64,000 nucleotides of DNA. It comes from Callaeas wilsoni (lineage: Eukaryota > Chordata > Aves > Passeriformes > Callaeidae). The notes below the pieces were generated by a model, which was not told the origin of the DNA, searched no databases, and was given only the letters and a program-made list of their open reading frames with translations. The position numbers were made by a program, and so were the translations under genes. Positions 48,201-60,986 of this stretch are shown piece after piece (the stretch's first letter is position 1; every line of letters starts with the position of its first letter). The stretch spans positions 1 to 64,000 of the forward strand of contig VWPU01012699.1 of the NCBI GenBank assembly GCA_013398955.1, given 5' to 3'.

Positions 48201-51200
48201 TCAGGATAATGGAAATGGCTCATTTTTAGACTTGGAAGCTGAAATTTATCTATTTAAAATCGTATCACAGAACTTCATGTTTGTGTTGATGTGGCAAGCC
48301 TTTCAGTGGTTTTCTGTGGAACCTCTCCAGGCTAGTTAAAATACTTGGACAGAAGAATGCTGAGCAGCTAGGGGTAATTTTCTCTTAAAAGCATTACCAT
48401 TCTCATCAAAACTACATGCCCTGAGAGCTTAAGTTAATGTCTTGATTTTGTTTGAGAGCAAATTGGTAAGAATTTAATTGCTGAAATTAGGGACAACATT
48501 CGGACAAGAAGGTAAATCATCAAAACACAAATTACTGATGGAACAGACCTATCAGTTTGGTTGATCTAAGTCCCTCATAATAAAATACTGTTCTCCTCTG
48601 ACCCTCTCACTGTGCTTTGCTTTAGATTGAATTGTTGTGAGGGATGCTGCCCTACCTGTCCTCTCATTCCATGGTCTATAACAAACATTTTTGTGTTCCT
48701 TTATCAGCCTGCCTATCTGGGAGCTCCTTCCAGGGCTGGCTGCATATCAGATACAGCACCAAATTCTTTCAGGTATTGTGCTGCTGCTGTGCATTCAAAA
48801 CTAGAAATCATATGGCTTAGGGAGATTACATGGAGTTTCTCCAGATGGGAGATGTTTCCTTTCCTTCCCTCATCACTGACTTTTTTGGTCACCCATTCAT
48901 CTAACCAATTGGCTCCCATAAATATTTTATCTCGGTAATATTTCTTCAGCATATATTTGGAGCTGCAAACAGGGCAAGTAATAAATATGGTATATAATGT
49001 ATTACATATTGATGATTTAAGCTGAGATGAAATACAGACTTTCAAAGGTTTGTATTTCTGTCTTCTCAGGTGTTACTGGTGAGTGAGGACACGGAACAAA
49101 CAGAAAGTAGGTAACAGTTTACTGAGATAATGCAAGACTGGAAACAATGACATCGCCATCCTCACGGGAAGAATGTTCTTTAATTTGTTCTTGAAAGTCT
49201 CAGAAAACTTGAGTGTTTCATACCAAATCATAATCTTGATTCCAGATATACAGAAGCATTCTTATAATTTCCCAAGGCTACAGGGCTGGAAGCTTTTCCT
49301 AGGGTAGGATCTTCATGACAGTAACTCCACTTTGGTAGCCTTGACCTGGAGGAATCAATCCAGCAGGCCAGAAATCTTTTGAGAACCATAAATAGAGCAA
49401 AAATCCACCCTTACACTTCTTAAAAGGGGTTCTACTAGCAACGTAGTTCTTGGATAAAGGTTAATGTACTAGTTTAAACTTAATATATCTCAAACATGCT
49501 TTACATTTATGTGACCTCTATTGATACAGCCCTGGAGATTGTCTTAACTTGCAAACAGTATTCAATTACTGTTGAAGCAATTAGCAGATATGGAATTAAT
49601 TTCTCCTTCAAGCCACCAGTCCTGATTTCTGAGAAAGGAAGTATCCCTACAGATGCTGCCACACCTTATTTATGTTTATATGTTTACAGAGGAGAAAAGG
49701 ACAGAGTTTGTTCTGGAGCTGGAACTTTCCTGAAGGTTTGCAGAAAGGAGTGCCCTGACAATCTGATGGATACAGAGGAACAAATGTGAAGTAAGCAAAT
49801 AAGCAGGTCAGCTGCAGGAGTTTCACAACTTTAAATACAATTTGCTGATTTGGTATCAAGTCTGCCTGCTCCCTCGAGAGCCTGCGGGCTCCTGGCTTCT
49901 GTGAGAAGGGAATTCTAATGCTACTCGGCATACAACAATCCACTTACTGAAATGTACTTTGGAATGCTGACAAACTGTTTCCTAACAGTGTGCGATGATC
50001 TTGAGTTTTAATTTCAAACCGTCAAAAACCTGCTCTGTGGAACACTTAAATATTACACAGATCTCATTGCTGTAAAGCAATGCAACTTCACTTTTAACCT
50101 CCTGCATTCAGACTTCATCATGTCTAACGATGCCCGGACCAGAGGTCAGGCTCGGAGCCCAGATCTTCCATCTCCTTTTGTCAGGTGTTAGGGCAATTAA
50201 GTGCCCTCTTCTTCTTCCCATATATAATAATGTCGTTGGTGCAATTTACCCCTTCCTGCTAAATTGTGCAATTGTTTCCATCACAGTCTGTGCAGCCACA
50301 CTCTGTCTTGTACATCAGGGCAGAGCTGTCAGGTTATTAAAAAGGCTCGTACCACTGCAGTCATAACAAAGTAATTATTATTTAAATCGACCATCTGAGA
50401 ATTCTGCACTCTATGCTGTAGAATTTTAGACAAAATTTTAGGTGCAAAGTTAAACAATGTGGATGGGCCATGAGTAATAAATATAAGTAATCTAGCCAGA
50501 GAAACACAAGGAGAGAATAGATGCTTCAGGAGACCTCCCTGCTTGGTTCTGGGATTGATAAAGTAGAATTTTTATGATGGAAATAAAATGGCAATGAAAA
50601 TATAGTTTAAGATCAGGGATATTGTAAATCTTATGATTAGAAATATTATCTTATACTTTCCCAACTATGAAAATTTTATTATTTATTTAATCAAATAAAT
50701 CAACGCAATAAATTTTGCTACTTGCCACTTTTTCATCCCTTTCACTGAAAAATCTTGCAGGGTTTATAAAAAACCCCTGTGACAACAACTTTCTGGGTGA
50801 AAAGTGAAAGCAGGACTTCTCCCATGGGAACAATTCATCTAGCAAACATCTTGAATTTGTGTAAACAGAGCTATATAATATCAAAATATTTTTAAAAAGG
50901 GATATTTATAAGAAGCCAACCCCTGATCCCTGTCTTATCCCTTCAGCATCCTCCTGTATATCACTGCTACGGATTTCTCTCTTCACTTCTAATTGGTTTT
51001 CCTGTGCTCAGTTTTAAATCTTTGACTATTATCCCCAGCTATTTGTCCTACTTGAAGATGAAGTACAAGGTGGGTCACTAAAATGGAGCTCCTGGTTTTC
51101 TTTCCCAATCCCTCTTGCTATGACAGGCAGAATTTAATATCTTTTTAGCAACCACATTAACAGAGGAAAATGAAGGCTGCTTGGGCAGGAGCTACTCTTT

Positions 51201-54200
51201 TGTGCTAGGTTTTAACTATAACTATTGCTCTGTCTCATATGGTGCTGACACAAAACGCTTTTCCAAGGCTTCATCATTTTAAAAAAGCTGTTTCAGAGCG
51301 ATTTCCTGAATATTATAAAACAACAATAATGAAAAAAAGGTGATCAGCCTTCTCCTTATTTATCTAATTCTAGTACTGCCTCTGTAAATCCCACACTTCA
51401 GCTAAAAAGAATGTCCCCAGAAGGAGAGGGTAGCTCTTAAAACTGTCTACAGCATCAGAGGTGAAGGAAAAAAGCCTGAATTATCTCTTTATCCCCCTAA
51501 AATTTTGCATCAGAGACTGCATTACTTATCTTTTCATGACAGGAGTGACACAGCACCTGTGTCACTCCCTGCAAGCAGTAAGCACACCAAAACTCCTGGT
51601 ACCAAAGTACTTACATGGCAACACACACAATCACAATATCTCAACACACATTGCTTTAAAAACACTATGAGGCCCTTCAGCTTCACAAGCACTTGGACTT
51701 TTTGTAAATGCATGAAAATGTAATATAACATCATTTCTACAGTGCAGGATTCCTGAGGCAGTCATGAAAACCGTACTACATTAATTTAATAATTTTTTTT
51801 AATTGGCAGCAAAATGGGGTTTTCTTTTGAACTGTGTGAGAAGCATGAGCAAAACCTACACAGTGCAATTGGTATGGTGTGCAGGCCACTACTCTACAGT
51901 CAAATTCAAAACACTTGGATCAATCCATTCACTGAAAAAAGAAGTGAGTGATCTGATATCTAAGACATATTAATCATGTATTATTTGGTTGCAGTCACAC
52001 ATACAAAAACCTAGGCCAATGGTGAAATCTACACTTACCTTTAATTTTTTTTTAAAAGAAATTATATTTCTGTTGAAATTTGAGAAGTTGATATGTTATG
52101 GTTTGAAATTAAGCTAAAATTAAGCTTACTGAGTCTCCTAATGTCAAATATGGAAGAATTTTATGGAAATATACAACAAAATCACAGAGGCTGATATGCA
52201 GAGAAAGTAGCTAACACTACTTATTTTTAGCTTGTCCCCTCTACCATGACATTCTTCAAAATTTGTAGTTTTTACTGAATGTGGCTTCTCCAATTAAATA
52301 AAATTGAACTGTATTGTACCAGAGAGTACAGGAAAGGGAAAAACACCCCGTGCCCCTTGCCCTCAGCAGAATTTGCCCATTCCTTTGACTGGGGTAATGA
52401 TCTAACAGGAATGTCCTTAAGCACATATTTATGACTTTTCACACATTTAAACCAATATTTACCTACTGCTCTAAATCTGGGCTGTGTGCACTTCCAAGAA
52501 GACATAATGCAAACTGTTCTTTAATTTTATGCAGGCACACAAGAGTATTTGCTCAATTTAAGTCCTAAGAAAACATCCTTCTTCAGATGTTACATCTCAG
52601 TCTGCAAGATCACAGATTACATGTCATTTCTTTGGGTCTGGAGTATAATTAGAGGATAATTAAATTTTTTGAAAAATCACAGATTTACTGTTTTGTTTGG
52701 TTGGGTTTTTTTTTTCTTTTAAAAAGGACATATGAAGTGTTTTAACAGAAGTTCTTCATTTTCTAATGTACACTGCAACTTGTTCTCTGCTTTTTTCACC
52801 TAGAGGGTTAAAACCTATTGATAGCAAGAGAAGGGACGTAACAGCAAATTTTGCTCCAGGGAGAGCTGGACTTTCTGAATGAACTTAATTCCCTTTTGTC
52901 CTCAGCCAATAATGACAAATCAAGCAAAAAGGGAGAAAAAAAATCTATGCACATTAGTTCCTGCCAAACTGTGCAAGAACAATGATGTAAAATAGTTTGA
53001 ATCCCGCAGGAAAACCTGTTAGATCATTTGTTTCTTTCTTCCACCTGGTGCAGGTTCCTCTCTTTTAACTTTTTTCAGAGCTGCAACACAATCCAGTTTC
53101 AAGGAACTCAAGTCAAAGCGTTGATCCCACTTTGCAGATGCTATCTAACACTTCTGTAGCATTCCCAGAATAACCTGGCTTTATTGTTGCCACACAAGGA
53201 ATTGGGAATAGGAGCTGCATCTGTAATAATGAATGTGCAGCGTGTGACTTCTGTGCAATCTAACCCCAAGCTAACATCAGCTGGAGTCAGACACTTTGGA
53301 AACAGGAAAAAGAAAGAAGGAAAAAACCACCCCAAACTGGGAAGAAGTAGCAGTTGATGTGACTGTCAAAAGCAGAAGTGAGCAATAAAGATCCACACTG
53401 TGGTGGATGTGTCAAAACTGTGAAGGGATTAAGATAAATCAGTCCTCTGTACAGGGGTCTATGAAGGATGGACTAGGAAAGGAAGCAGGAAACAAGGGAC
53501 AAGAAACCAGAATAGATGAGGTCCTGACCTAGCAATACCCAAATCAACACAAAATCAAGAGATGGAACAAGAACCTGAGGAAAATTCAAGAACCCAGACC
53601 CCTGTGATGGTGACCTGGCACCATTCTGCCTGTGCTTTAGAGTTCCTCAGTAAGTACAACTATTTGCCCTCACCATGGGGATTCCCTTGCCTTCAACATC
53701 AGCTGTGAGCAGACGACGTTTGTGCAGAAAATCCAGCTCACCCTGATGAGAGTCAGCAGCCCTCAGCTGCTGAACAACAGTGCAAGGGCCAAATTTTCCT
53801 CTGAGATACAGATGCAGAGCAGCGAGGATTGAAGATACATATTTAATATCACTCATGTAGCTGACATGTCCTGCAAAGTTCCAATTAGTTCTCATTTGCT
53901 GTTCTCCTAGCTCATGGTCAGATTTGTTGGAACTTCTGCAAAGCAATTCTATTTCTACAAAAGGATGACAAAGTGATAGGTTCATTCACAATAACAGACG
54001 TTGCCAAATGAAGAAGGATACTGAAACATCTCTTAGTATTCCAGAATGGCAAATGAGTGAGACATGGGTCAATTGGTTTCTCAGCTATATCCTCCCATAA
54101 AACATTGGCAAAAAAATCACTCTAAGCCTGTGAAGATGTACTTAAACCCTTGCAAGTAAGCTGAAACCAGGACGGTATCACATATGGCAAAAGTTAAATA

Positions 54201-54574
54201 AATGGGCTGTCTTCTCACAGGAAATTACACTGTTCACCATCAAGCAGGATGTTAAGGAATACGAGCTTCTCCCCTGCAGAGGGATAATGAACCCATATCA
54301 TTCCATTTATCATAGCCAAGAATCACCTAAAAAAGTAAGTTACTCTGCAGGTGCGCTCCTCTCTCCAGACTTGCACGCAGTATCAGAGCTCACTGGGACA
54401 CATTTTCAGTATCAATGGGATCCGAGCACAGATAACAGATATTCTTCTAATACATTAAATCTATCAACTGTCATTTCCCACTTACTGACATAACCTTACA
54501 AAGAAGAGGAAGTATTTTATAATTTTAAGAAATATAAAACTCATAGCTTGCTTCCTGCAAAGGCCATTTCCTAC

Positions 54575-54694
54575 CTGAAGGAGGAGGTCAGAAGCTGGTT
54601 TGACTTTCTGCTGGAAAAGCACACTTAAAGTTCGATTCTGTTGTTCTAGATCAAAAACTCTCATTTTCAGCTTTATACATTCCTCCCTCAGACC
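54575..54694 (-). CDS. NCKAP5: NCKAP5 coding exon, 40 codons, coiled-coil end
   Basis: This is a 120-nt exon, phase 0 to phase 0. The acceptor is TTGTGCTGCAG and the donor is CTTCAG|GTAGGA. It encodes GLREEC..KMRVFDLEQQNRTLSVLFQQ and ends in ASDLLLQ. The heptad-like leucines and charged residues fit the end of the family's N-terminal coiled coil, and the QNRTLS.LFQQ core is shared with NCKAP5L. Reading on past the donor hits a stop after a short stretch, so the exon edge is well supported. Joined to the next exon it reads LLLQ-KLHSR, as expected for the family. Confidence 0.95.
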
Positions 54695-55179
54695 CTGCAG
54701 CACAAGGGAAAACAGTAAGATTAGAAAGCAGGCAACAGAAGCGCTTAAAAAGCTCTAAGTAATGTCAGATACTAAGAAGAAATAAACATACAACTTTTAA
54801 AGTAGTATAAATTGGAAAAATGTGCTACTTCATTTTCTCTGGTTGTTTGATCATCCATTATAACATTAAAGAAAATCTTGTAATGACAAACAGTAGCTAC
54901 CTGGTGCCTCCTTTCAGAGTTTTCTGTTAGCATAAAAATGACTTTGCTAGCCATGTGTTCCATTTTGCAGCTGACACAAAGCAGAAAGCAGCAATTAATA
55001 TATGAATATTGTAATAAGCATAAGCTAAATAGAAAGCATAAGCTATACCAAACCAGGCAGAAGTTCAAAGTGGCACTGTGCCTTCAAGGTACTCTTCTGA
55101 AGTCTGATTCCTCCCTTGCTTTTTCTGGAACAACCAAGTCAGCATTGCTGTGCCTGATATGGATGGGCTGTGTCTCCCC

Positions 55180-55801
55180 AGACACCCCTGGATGTGCCCA
55201 GGTGGGCAAGAAGCCCAGTGGCATCCTGGATTTATGAAAATAGTGTGGCCAGCAGGACCAGGGCACCGATTGTCCCTCTGTACTAGGCACTGGTGAGGCT
55301 ACACCACAAGTCCTGTGTCGTTATGGGCCCATCACTAAAGAAAGACATTGAGGGGCTGGAGTGAGTGCAGAGAAGGGCAATGGAGCTGGGGAAGGGTCTG
55401 AGGCACAAATCTGATGGGGAGCAACTGAGGGAACTGGAGGTGTTTAGCCTGGGAAAAAAAAAGAGGCTCTTTTCACTTTCTACAACTCCCTGAAAGGAGG
55501 TTCTAGCCAGATGGGGGCTGGTCTCTTCTCCTAAGCAGCAACTGAGAAGACAAGAGGAAATGGCCTCTGGAATGGCCTCCTGGAGAGGTTTAGGTTCTAA
55601 ATCAGTAAGAATTTCTTATGGAAAGAGTTGTCAAGCATTGGAACAGGTGGTGGAGTCATCATCCCTGGAGGGATTTAAAAGCTGTGTAGATGTTTGGCGC
55701 TTGGGGACAAGGGTTGGTGGCCTTGGCAGCACTGGGTTAGTGGTTGGACTCGATGATCTTAAGGGTCCTTTCCAACACAAGCAATTCTATGATTCTATGA
55801 A
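55180..55801 (+). mobile_element. CR1 LINE 3' fragment, about 620 bp
   Basis: The longest CR1 copy here. It starts in the end of the reverse transcriptase reading frame region (CCTGGATGTGCCCAGGTGGG, GGCATCCTGG, AATAGTGTGGCCAGCAGGAC, GGCACTGGTGAGGCTACACC). It continues through AGAGAAGGGCAATGGAGCTG and TTTAGCCTGGG into the 3' UTR, ending AATTCTATGATTCTATGA. It has small deletions and an A-run and no intact ORF. The left edge is uncertain by about 100 bp. It is antisense to NCKAP5. Confidence 0.93.
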
Positions 55802-55886
55802 AATAGTTTAAAATCGGCCATTAGAAGCAGAGGTGGAGAGAAAAACCATTAAAGCCTATAATGGCTTTCAGATACAGCTAATATTG

Positions 55887-55918
55887 ATCTATCTATCAAT
55901 CATCTCTATCTGTCTATA
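55887..55918. repeat. Imperfect TCTA/ATCT short tandem repeat
   Basis: A run of ATCT/TCTG/TCAA-type tetranucleotides just right of the CR1 tail, with several interruptions. Confidence 0.7.
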
Positions 55919-58900
55919 TACCTTCAGAGTAAAACCTGCTTTTCCTGGTCGCTTGAAGGAATACAGGATTCTGTCAGAGGGAGGATTTTGGAGACAGTGC
56001 AGACTCTGACACTGAGCTTTTCAGCATATTTTCTGCAGCTGCCCATTTTGAGGTATGAGAGCTTCATAAATCAGGAAAGGCAATCTCCTAATAAAGATCA
56101 CGTATAAAAATAATAAGCTACAGCCATACCTGGGTTGGTTTGTTTGTTTTTTAATTTACATCTCCAAAATACTTACCCTTATTTAAATTTAGGACATTTG
56201 CTGCCCTGTGGTACTGCCTAGCTCATATTACTTTCCACAGTATGAAGGTATGCCTCAGCACCCCCATATGCTGTCCTGTCAATGCCATTAACAACATGAT
56301 GGCCTGGCTTTATGAGAAAACAACTCAGAGGGGGAAACTGGAGTCAGATGTAGCTTAAATTCTTGCCTGCAGTTGCTCTAGTCTCTGCTGTAACCAGCAC
56401 TGAGGTTATAAGGGGTGAACACACAATAAAATATGTTCATCTTGAGACTCCCAGAAAACTGTAAACATCTTTTTATGCATATGTATCAGATTTTATGAAT
56501 ACTGGATGAATGCAGTTATTTTCTCCTGATGGTTTTATAACATTTGTTTTAGGTGGCTGTCAAGTGGCTGTTCAATTGAAATTGCGAGAGCCTTCCAACA
56601 CGACCCTCAAAAAATCTTGAGGCTGATGATTTCTAAAGCCCTGAAGCTTTGTTTCCTGTCAGTGAGACCTCTTATCCCTGGTCTTGCACAAGGCAATCTC
56701 TATTAGGAATAGAGATTGCAAGCATCAAGACCCATCATTATCTGTCTTTCACAAATCAGAGAATTTAAAACTGAGCCTTGGCTGTTACAACAGTGCTTAA
56801 CATTTCAAGACTACTAAGGGCACTGAACAGGAAAAATGATTCACAGAAACTAACAATGTAGAAAAAAATTAAATCTTAGCAAGGCCTCTGCTCAAAACCT
56901 TCCTATCATACAGTTTTAAAAACATAAGATTTATGTTTCAAACTTTAGAGTTTCTGTAAAAAAGTGAAATATAAGATAGTAGATTACCCACCCAGATGCT
57001 ATAAACCCTGCCAATGATAATGCCACACATAGCCTAGAGGAGAAATGAGGCACATAAAGGTAGCAGTATTCTGGTAAAATAAAGTCTGAGTTTAGAAACC
57101 TGAAGTCCTAAAATTACCAATTAATACAACTATCAAATGTCTGAAGCATATAATTCCTCTCCTGTGGGCAAAACAACTAGCTATTAAGGTAGAAATCTCC
57201 CCAATATTTGAAGTACTCCTAGGGTTTCACTACAGTAATATCTGAGCAGCTTTCTAGTCTTGCTTTATCTCTTCAGTGTGAACGAGACTCACTCTTCTCC
57301 AAAATGGGATCCAATGCCCTCAGTAGAGGGTCCAGAATAACACTGCTCTCCCTCTGAACATGCTTCTTACAATGCAAAAAGTAGATACATAGGTCACAAA
57401 ATGATTTAATTAAATGGTTTAACTCAAATTTCAAACTGCTGATCCAGGTCTTACATGAAAAAAAAAATTTAAAAATGCAGTTCTCAGCAGTCCAATCAGC
57501 TCATGTTACATGAGAAGTCTTTGGGTGGAAGGAGAAAGAATGGGTGTTTTCAGTATCATAGCATACAGATTTGCCTCAATTAATTTTGCTGGATGTCTGA
57601 CTTCTTAAATTTCCTAGAGGCAAAATTTTCTATTATTAAGTGGTAGAAAATCCACAGAATTTTGCTATAAAATTGTGAAATTATGCTGTGTGGCTAACTC
57701 AGCACAAATTCCATTTAACATCGCTTCTCCATAGCCACATAAAAAAAAAAGTCTCTCATGTTAGAGAAATTCTTTATGTATTGTAACAAATTACATACTT
57801 GAAAAGTGAACGTTTAAGAGTGTAATTCCATTTCAAGGATTCAGTGACATTGATAAATCACTCAGGCTTCGCTCACTCAGTTTGTGTCACCAGAATCTCT
57901 CAGTGGGATCACAGTCTTTCCACATCCCGGCGAGTACACAGGGCTTTACTTGGTATATTACAGCATGTACTTAATTTAAGCAAAAATTAGTCCTTGAGGG
58001 AAGATTTCAAATTCACAGCAAAGCCTACGCAGTGTGTGCTACTGTACAAAATCACTCTTCTACCTTTTGTGAAAGCTCTCAGCTTTTCTTCATGTCTTGC
58101 TCTGCTCCAGAGCTGTGTTATCTCTCTGTGGCATGACTGACTCCATCTTACTGCTCAGCTGCACGGTGGTAGATTTATCTGTTTACCAGCTACTATTTGG
58201 GTTCTGATATCTACCCTTTTGGGACTGGTGTGAGGAGTGCAATTTCCTCTTTATTGTACGCTATTGTGTTCCTGTCTTTTCTTATAAAAGGATTCGTATG
58301 AACGGTGTCAGGAGCACTATAACAGTTAATATTCATTAGCATTTAGAAAAGTACCCTCTTTCCTCTTTCTATGGATATTAAATTAGCTGTTATTACTCAG
58401 TAATAGGTAAGCAGCTGTTAAATCCCATCAACCCTACGTAAATCACTTTATTAAATGTATTTGGATCTGTTTTTAATGCATCCTTAGGAACTCCTTGGTT
58501 CCTATGGGTTTGGAAGGATTAATTACTAAGGAGGTATGTAGTCATCAAAATGTCTGACACCTTTGCAAAGGGAATCATGGAAGCTCCTCTCTCCATTTGG
58601 GAAACAATCAAAATATTCCCAAACTAGAGATTAATATATTGAGATTAATCCTCTGGTGAGTATTTCACCACATATGGTTTTATAATACAAAACATGGATG
58701 AGGTTTTTGTGTATATTAACATGGGAAAATACCTCAATTTCCATTTAGACAGCATTGAAGCACAGATTTGGGATTTTTTTAGAAAATACCTTAAGTTATA
58801 TTTCTAGCAGGTGTCACAGCAACAGCTCTACAGTCCTCTGATGATGCACAGACCTTACTCCTACGTGTAAACAGAGAAACACAGCACAGACAGCAGCAGG

Positions 58901-59786
58901 GCAAACTTCCCTGGATATCGTGGCTTGCACAAATCACCTCTGAGCTGCAACACTTCCAGCTGCTGGAAGGCAGTATCCCTCTTCCAGAGTAAAAGCCTGT
59001 GTTGTGCATCTAAAAATCATGGGATGAGCAATGAGACTTTCAACCCTGCCTGTTCCCTCTGTCCTCACTCTTCCCTTTGCAGGAAGCATTCTGAATGATG
59101 CCCTGCTGGGCAGAATCACGTCCATAAGGGAGGCTTTGGAGCTGGTCCTCAAAAATTATTTGCATCTAAAACACTTCTGTGCATGTGGCAAGAGGTTTTT
59201 TGATTATTGTAACTTGGTGTTTCTTCCTGCATTTTAAGAACATTATTACTTGTCCTGTCACTAAGTGTAGACAAAACAGTTTATATGCTTCTTCGCACTA
59301 TCTGCTTTAAAAGACTGCATTTATGTCTCTTTCCGAATCATCTTTTTAAAACGAAATGATCCAAAGCATTTTAATAATGCCACATCCATCAAGTGGTCTA
59401 GACCTCACAAAGGATCATTCCATGAATACTGAAGTGCTCATAGCTTATTGTTACAGATCGTTGTATTTTGTTTGTCTTTCCCTCTTTCTCCCCCTGACAA
59501 AATGAAATCATGGAATCGCGCTTAACTCAAAGTCCACTTCAGAAAACAGGAACTTCAGACATGACTTGGTGCCGTACAGATCTCTGTAGAAACCACAGTG
59601 AATCTTTTCAGTGTGCCAGGTTTGCAATCGCCCTACAAGAATTTTTCCTGTGCAGTACTTCCCCTGCTTACTTAATGTGTGAACATAGTTTAAAAATGTA
59701 TTTAAGAATACATACGTATCTCTCAAATAAACGATTAATATCTGCAGGCTTTAAGTTACACTGAAAATACCCAAATCACAACTTAC

Positions 59787-59825
59787 CTTTTGAGTAAGTA
59801 GAGCCTGAACAACCTGATTAGCTAC
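59787..59825 (-). CDS. NCKAP5: NCKAP5 coding exon, 13 codons (VANQVVQALLTQK), coiled-coil region
   Basis: This is a 39-nt exon, phase 0 at both ends. The acceptor is excellent: a long T-rich tract ending in TTTCTTTTAG. The donor is AAG|GTAAGT. It encodes the end of the N-terminal coiled-coil segment and matches the family wording that directly precedes the REEC block of the next exon. The preceding exon, expected to end in glutamate after a long helical stretch, was not found between 59826 and 64000 and must lie further upstream. Because the exon is symmetric, skipping it would keep the reading frame. Confidence 0.92.
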
Positions 59826-59901
59826 CTAAAAGAAAAAAAGTAAAAAAATTTAAGTATGTTACCACAGGTGTTTATGCATAACAACAGCTTGTTTTGATGC
59901 C

Positions 59902-60315
59902 TGTCCTGCTTTCAGCTAGGGCAGGGTTAATTTCCTCTCAGTAGCTGTTACAGTGCTGTGTTTTGGATTTGGAATGAGAATGGTGTTGATAACACACTGA
60001 TGCTTTGATTTTTGCTAAGTTGTGTTTATCTTAAGTCAAGGACCTTTTTTTAATCTTGTCTCATGCTCTGTCAGTGAGGATGCTCACAAAAGGAACTGGG
60101 AGGGAGCATTGCTGGGACAGGTGACCCAAACTGGCCAAAGGGACATTCCACACCACAGAACGTCATGTCCAGGATATGAACTGGGGGATTTGCCAGGAAG
60201 GAAACTGTTCTTATCTCAACATTCAAGTTTTATGCTGATTCTCCTCCCCATTCCATTGGGGTTGAGCAAGCAGCTGTGTGGTGTTTCATATCCACCTGGG
60301 CTTAAAACCACGACA
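59902..60315 (+). mobile_element. Degenerate endogenous retrovirus LTR
   Basis: It begins TGTCCTGCTTTCAGCTAGGG and ends ACCACGACA, the TG...CA form of an LTR. Internal runs such as GTGCTGTGTTTTGGATTTGG, GTTGATAACACACTGATG, AGTCAAGGACC, CCCAAACTGGCCAAAGGGA and CATTCCATTGGGG match an abundant avian ERV LTR that I recognise from memory. Compared with that memory it lacks a middle part near 60207, around the promoter/polyadenylation section. It has scattered substitutions and is antisense to NCKAP5. No target duplication was recognised. It is an old, inactive copy. Confidence 0.85.
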
Positions 60316-60324
60316 GTTCTGTTT

Positions 60325-60342
60325 TAGCACCCAATGTGGGAC
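60325..60342 (+). mobile_element. Decayed retroviral primer-binding site (tRNA-Lys type)
   Basis: Ten bases past the LTR end, TAGCACCCAATGTGGGAC resembles the tRNA-Lys-type primer-binding site (core GCCCAACGTGGG), with four differences. The sequence to about 60375 (CCAACCAGAGCGTG) may be a remnant of the viral leader. Its presence shows that this LTR is a 5' LTR with a stub of internal sequence rather than a clean solo LTR. No gag, pol or env sequence follows. Confidence 0.65.
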
Positions 60343-60986
60343 CCAAAGGACAGATCCAACCAGAGCGTGTTAAAAGATTGTCATAAACATTCACTGTATT
60401 GGTTTCACAGTTGCCAGTGGCTTTACACTCCACTTTCCATCTACAACCACCATCATTTCTAGCATTTTCATGATTTACTAGTATTTTAATCAGATAATAT
60501 CAGTAAGAATACGTGAAATTCACATCATCTGCTTCTGTGCCAGTCCTCATTATAAGCAAATGTGCACTGTATAATTGCAGTGTGACATGAGAGGTTTTAG
60601 GTTAACTTCTGTCATCTCTTCTTTGCAGTAGAATAAAGTTTCACAGTTCCATATGCAGCTGATGTGCACCAGCATGGATTGACTGCATTCACTAGAGTGG
60701 ATTTTTACCAGCCAAGGATGAAGGCCTGAATGTTTTCATGAAGTTTAATTGTTTCTTGATTAAATATTGACAAAATGGTACATCTATCATGACAAGCAGA
60801 AACCATAAAGTGCCGCAGAAAATTAAAGTACCTACTGTCATCGAAATGTGGTTGGAAGGCATTCACCCCACAGAGCATAATTGACTTGAATGAGATTACA
60901 CACCATTGATTAGCAGAACTATATATTCAACAGGGAATTTTTGAAGTTATTTATTTTATACATCCTTTCTAATTTATACTTACCAG

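Larger units (their letters stand above)
35428..54574 (-). other. Largest intron, 19.1 kb
   Basis: Intron between the 54575-54694 and 35323-35427 exons. It holds a short CR1 remnant (40213-40307), a 16-A run at 41063-41078, and GC-richer patches at about 36380-36760, 37650-37760 and 44560-45080. All open frames in it are short, and none shows a known domain. The longest is 169 codons at 44726-45235 on the plus strand. Confidence 0.9.
54695..59786 (-). other. Intron, 5.1 kb, carrying a CR1 element
   Basis: Intron between the 13-codon and 40-codon exons. It contains the CR1 copy at about 55180-55801 and an imperfect TCTA-type repeat at 55887-55918. The part from about 56800 to 58700 is AT-rich and unrecognised. 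Confidence 0.92.
606..59825 (-). other. NCKAP5: NCKAP5 gene, partial (5' exons lie beyond the right edge)
   Basis: This is the extent of the minus-strand gene supported here. Ten coding exons are linked by GT-AG introns with matching phases, with a possible terminal exon at the low-coordinate end. The identification rests on recognising several NCKAP5-family blocks from memory: VANQVVQALLTQK, the following REEC...FDLEQQNRTLSVLFQQ block, the SSGDLLSEVERNRSL block, the WGYKDCMNSNEGIYSPGIK block in the giant exon, and the C-terminal TLDSGIGTFPLPDSGNRS block. The paralogue NCKAP5L is shorter and would not carry so long a giant exon. No start codon or promoter is visible, because the first coiled-coil exons are upstream of 64000. 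The gene is intron-rich: about 5 kb of coding sequence is spread over 59 kb. Confidence 0.95.

Noticed and set aside
53647..53985. Minus-strand 112-codon frame near the 54575-54694 exon
   Set aside because: The neighbouring exons join directly (LLLQ-KLHSR) in the order known for the family, leaving no room for an extra exon. It has no family likeness.
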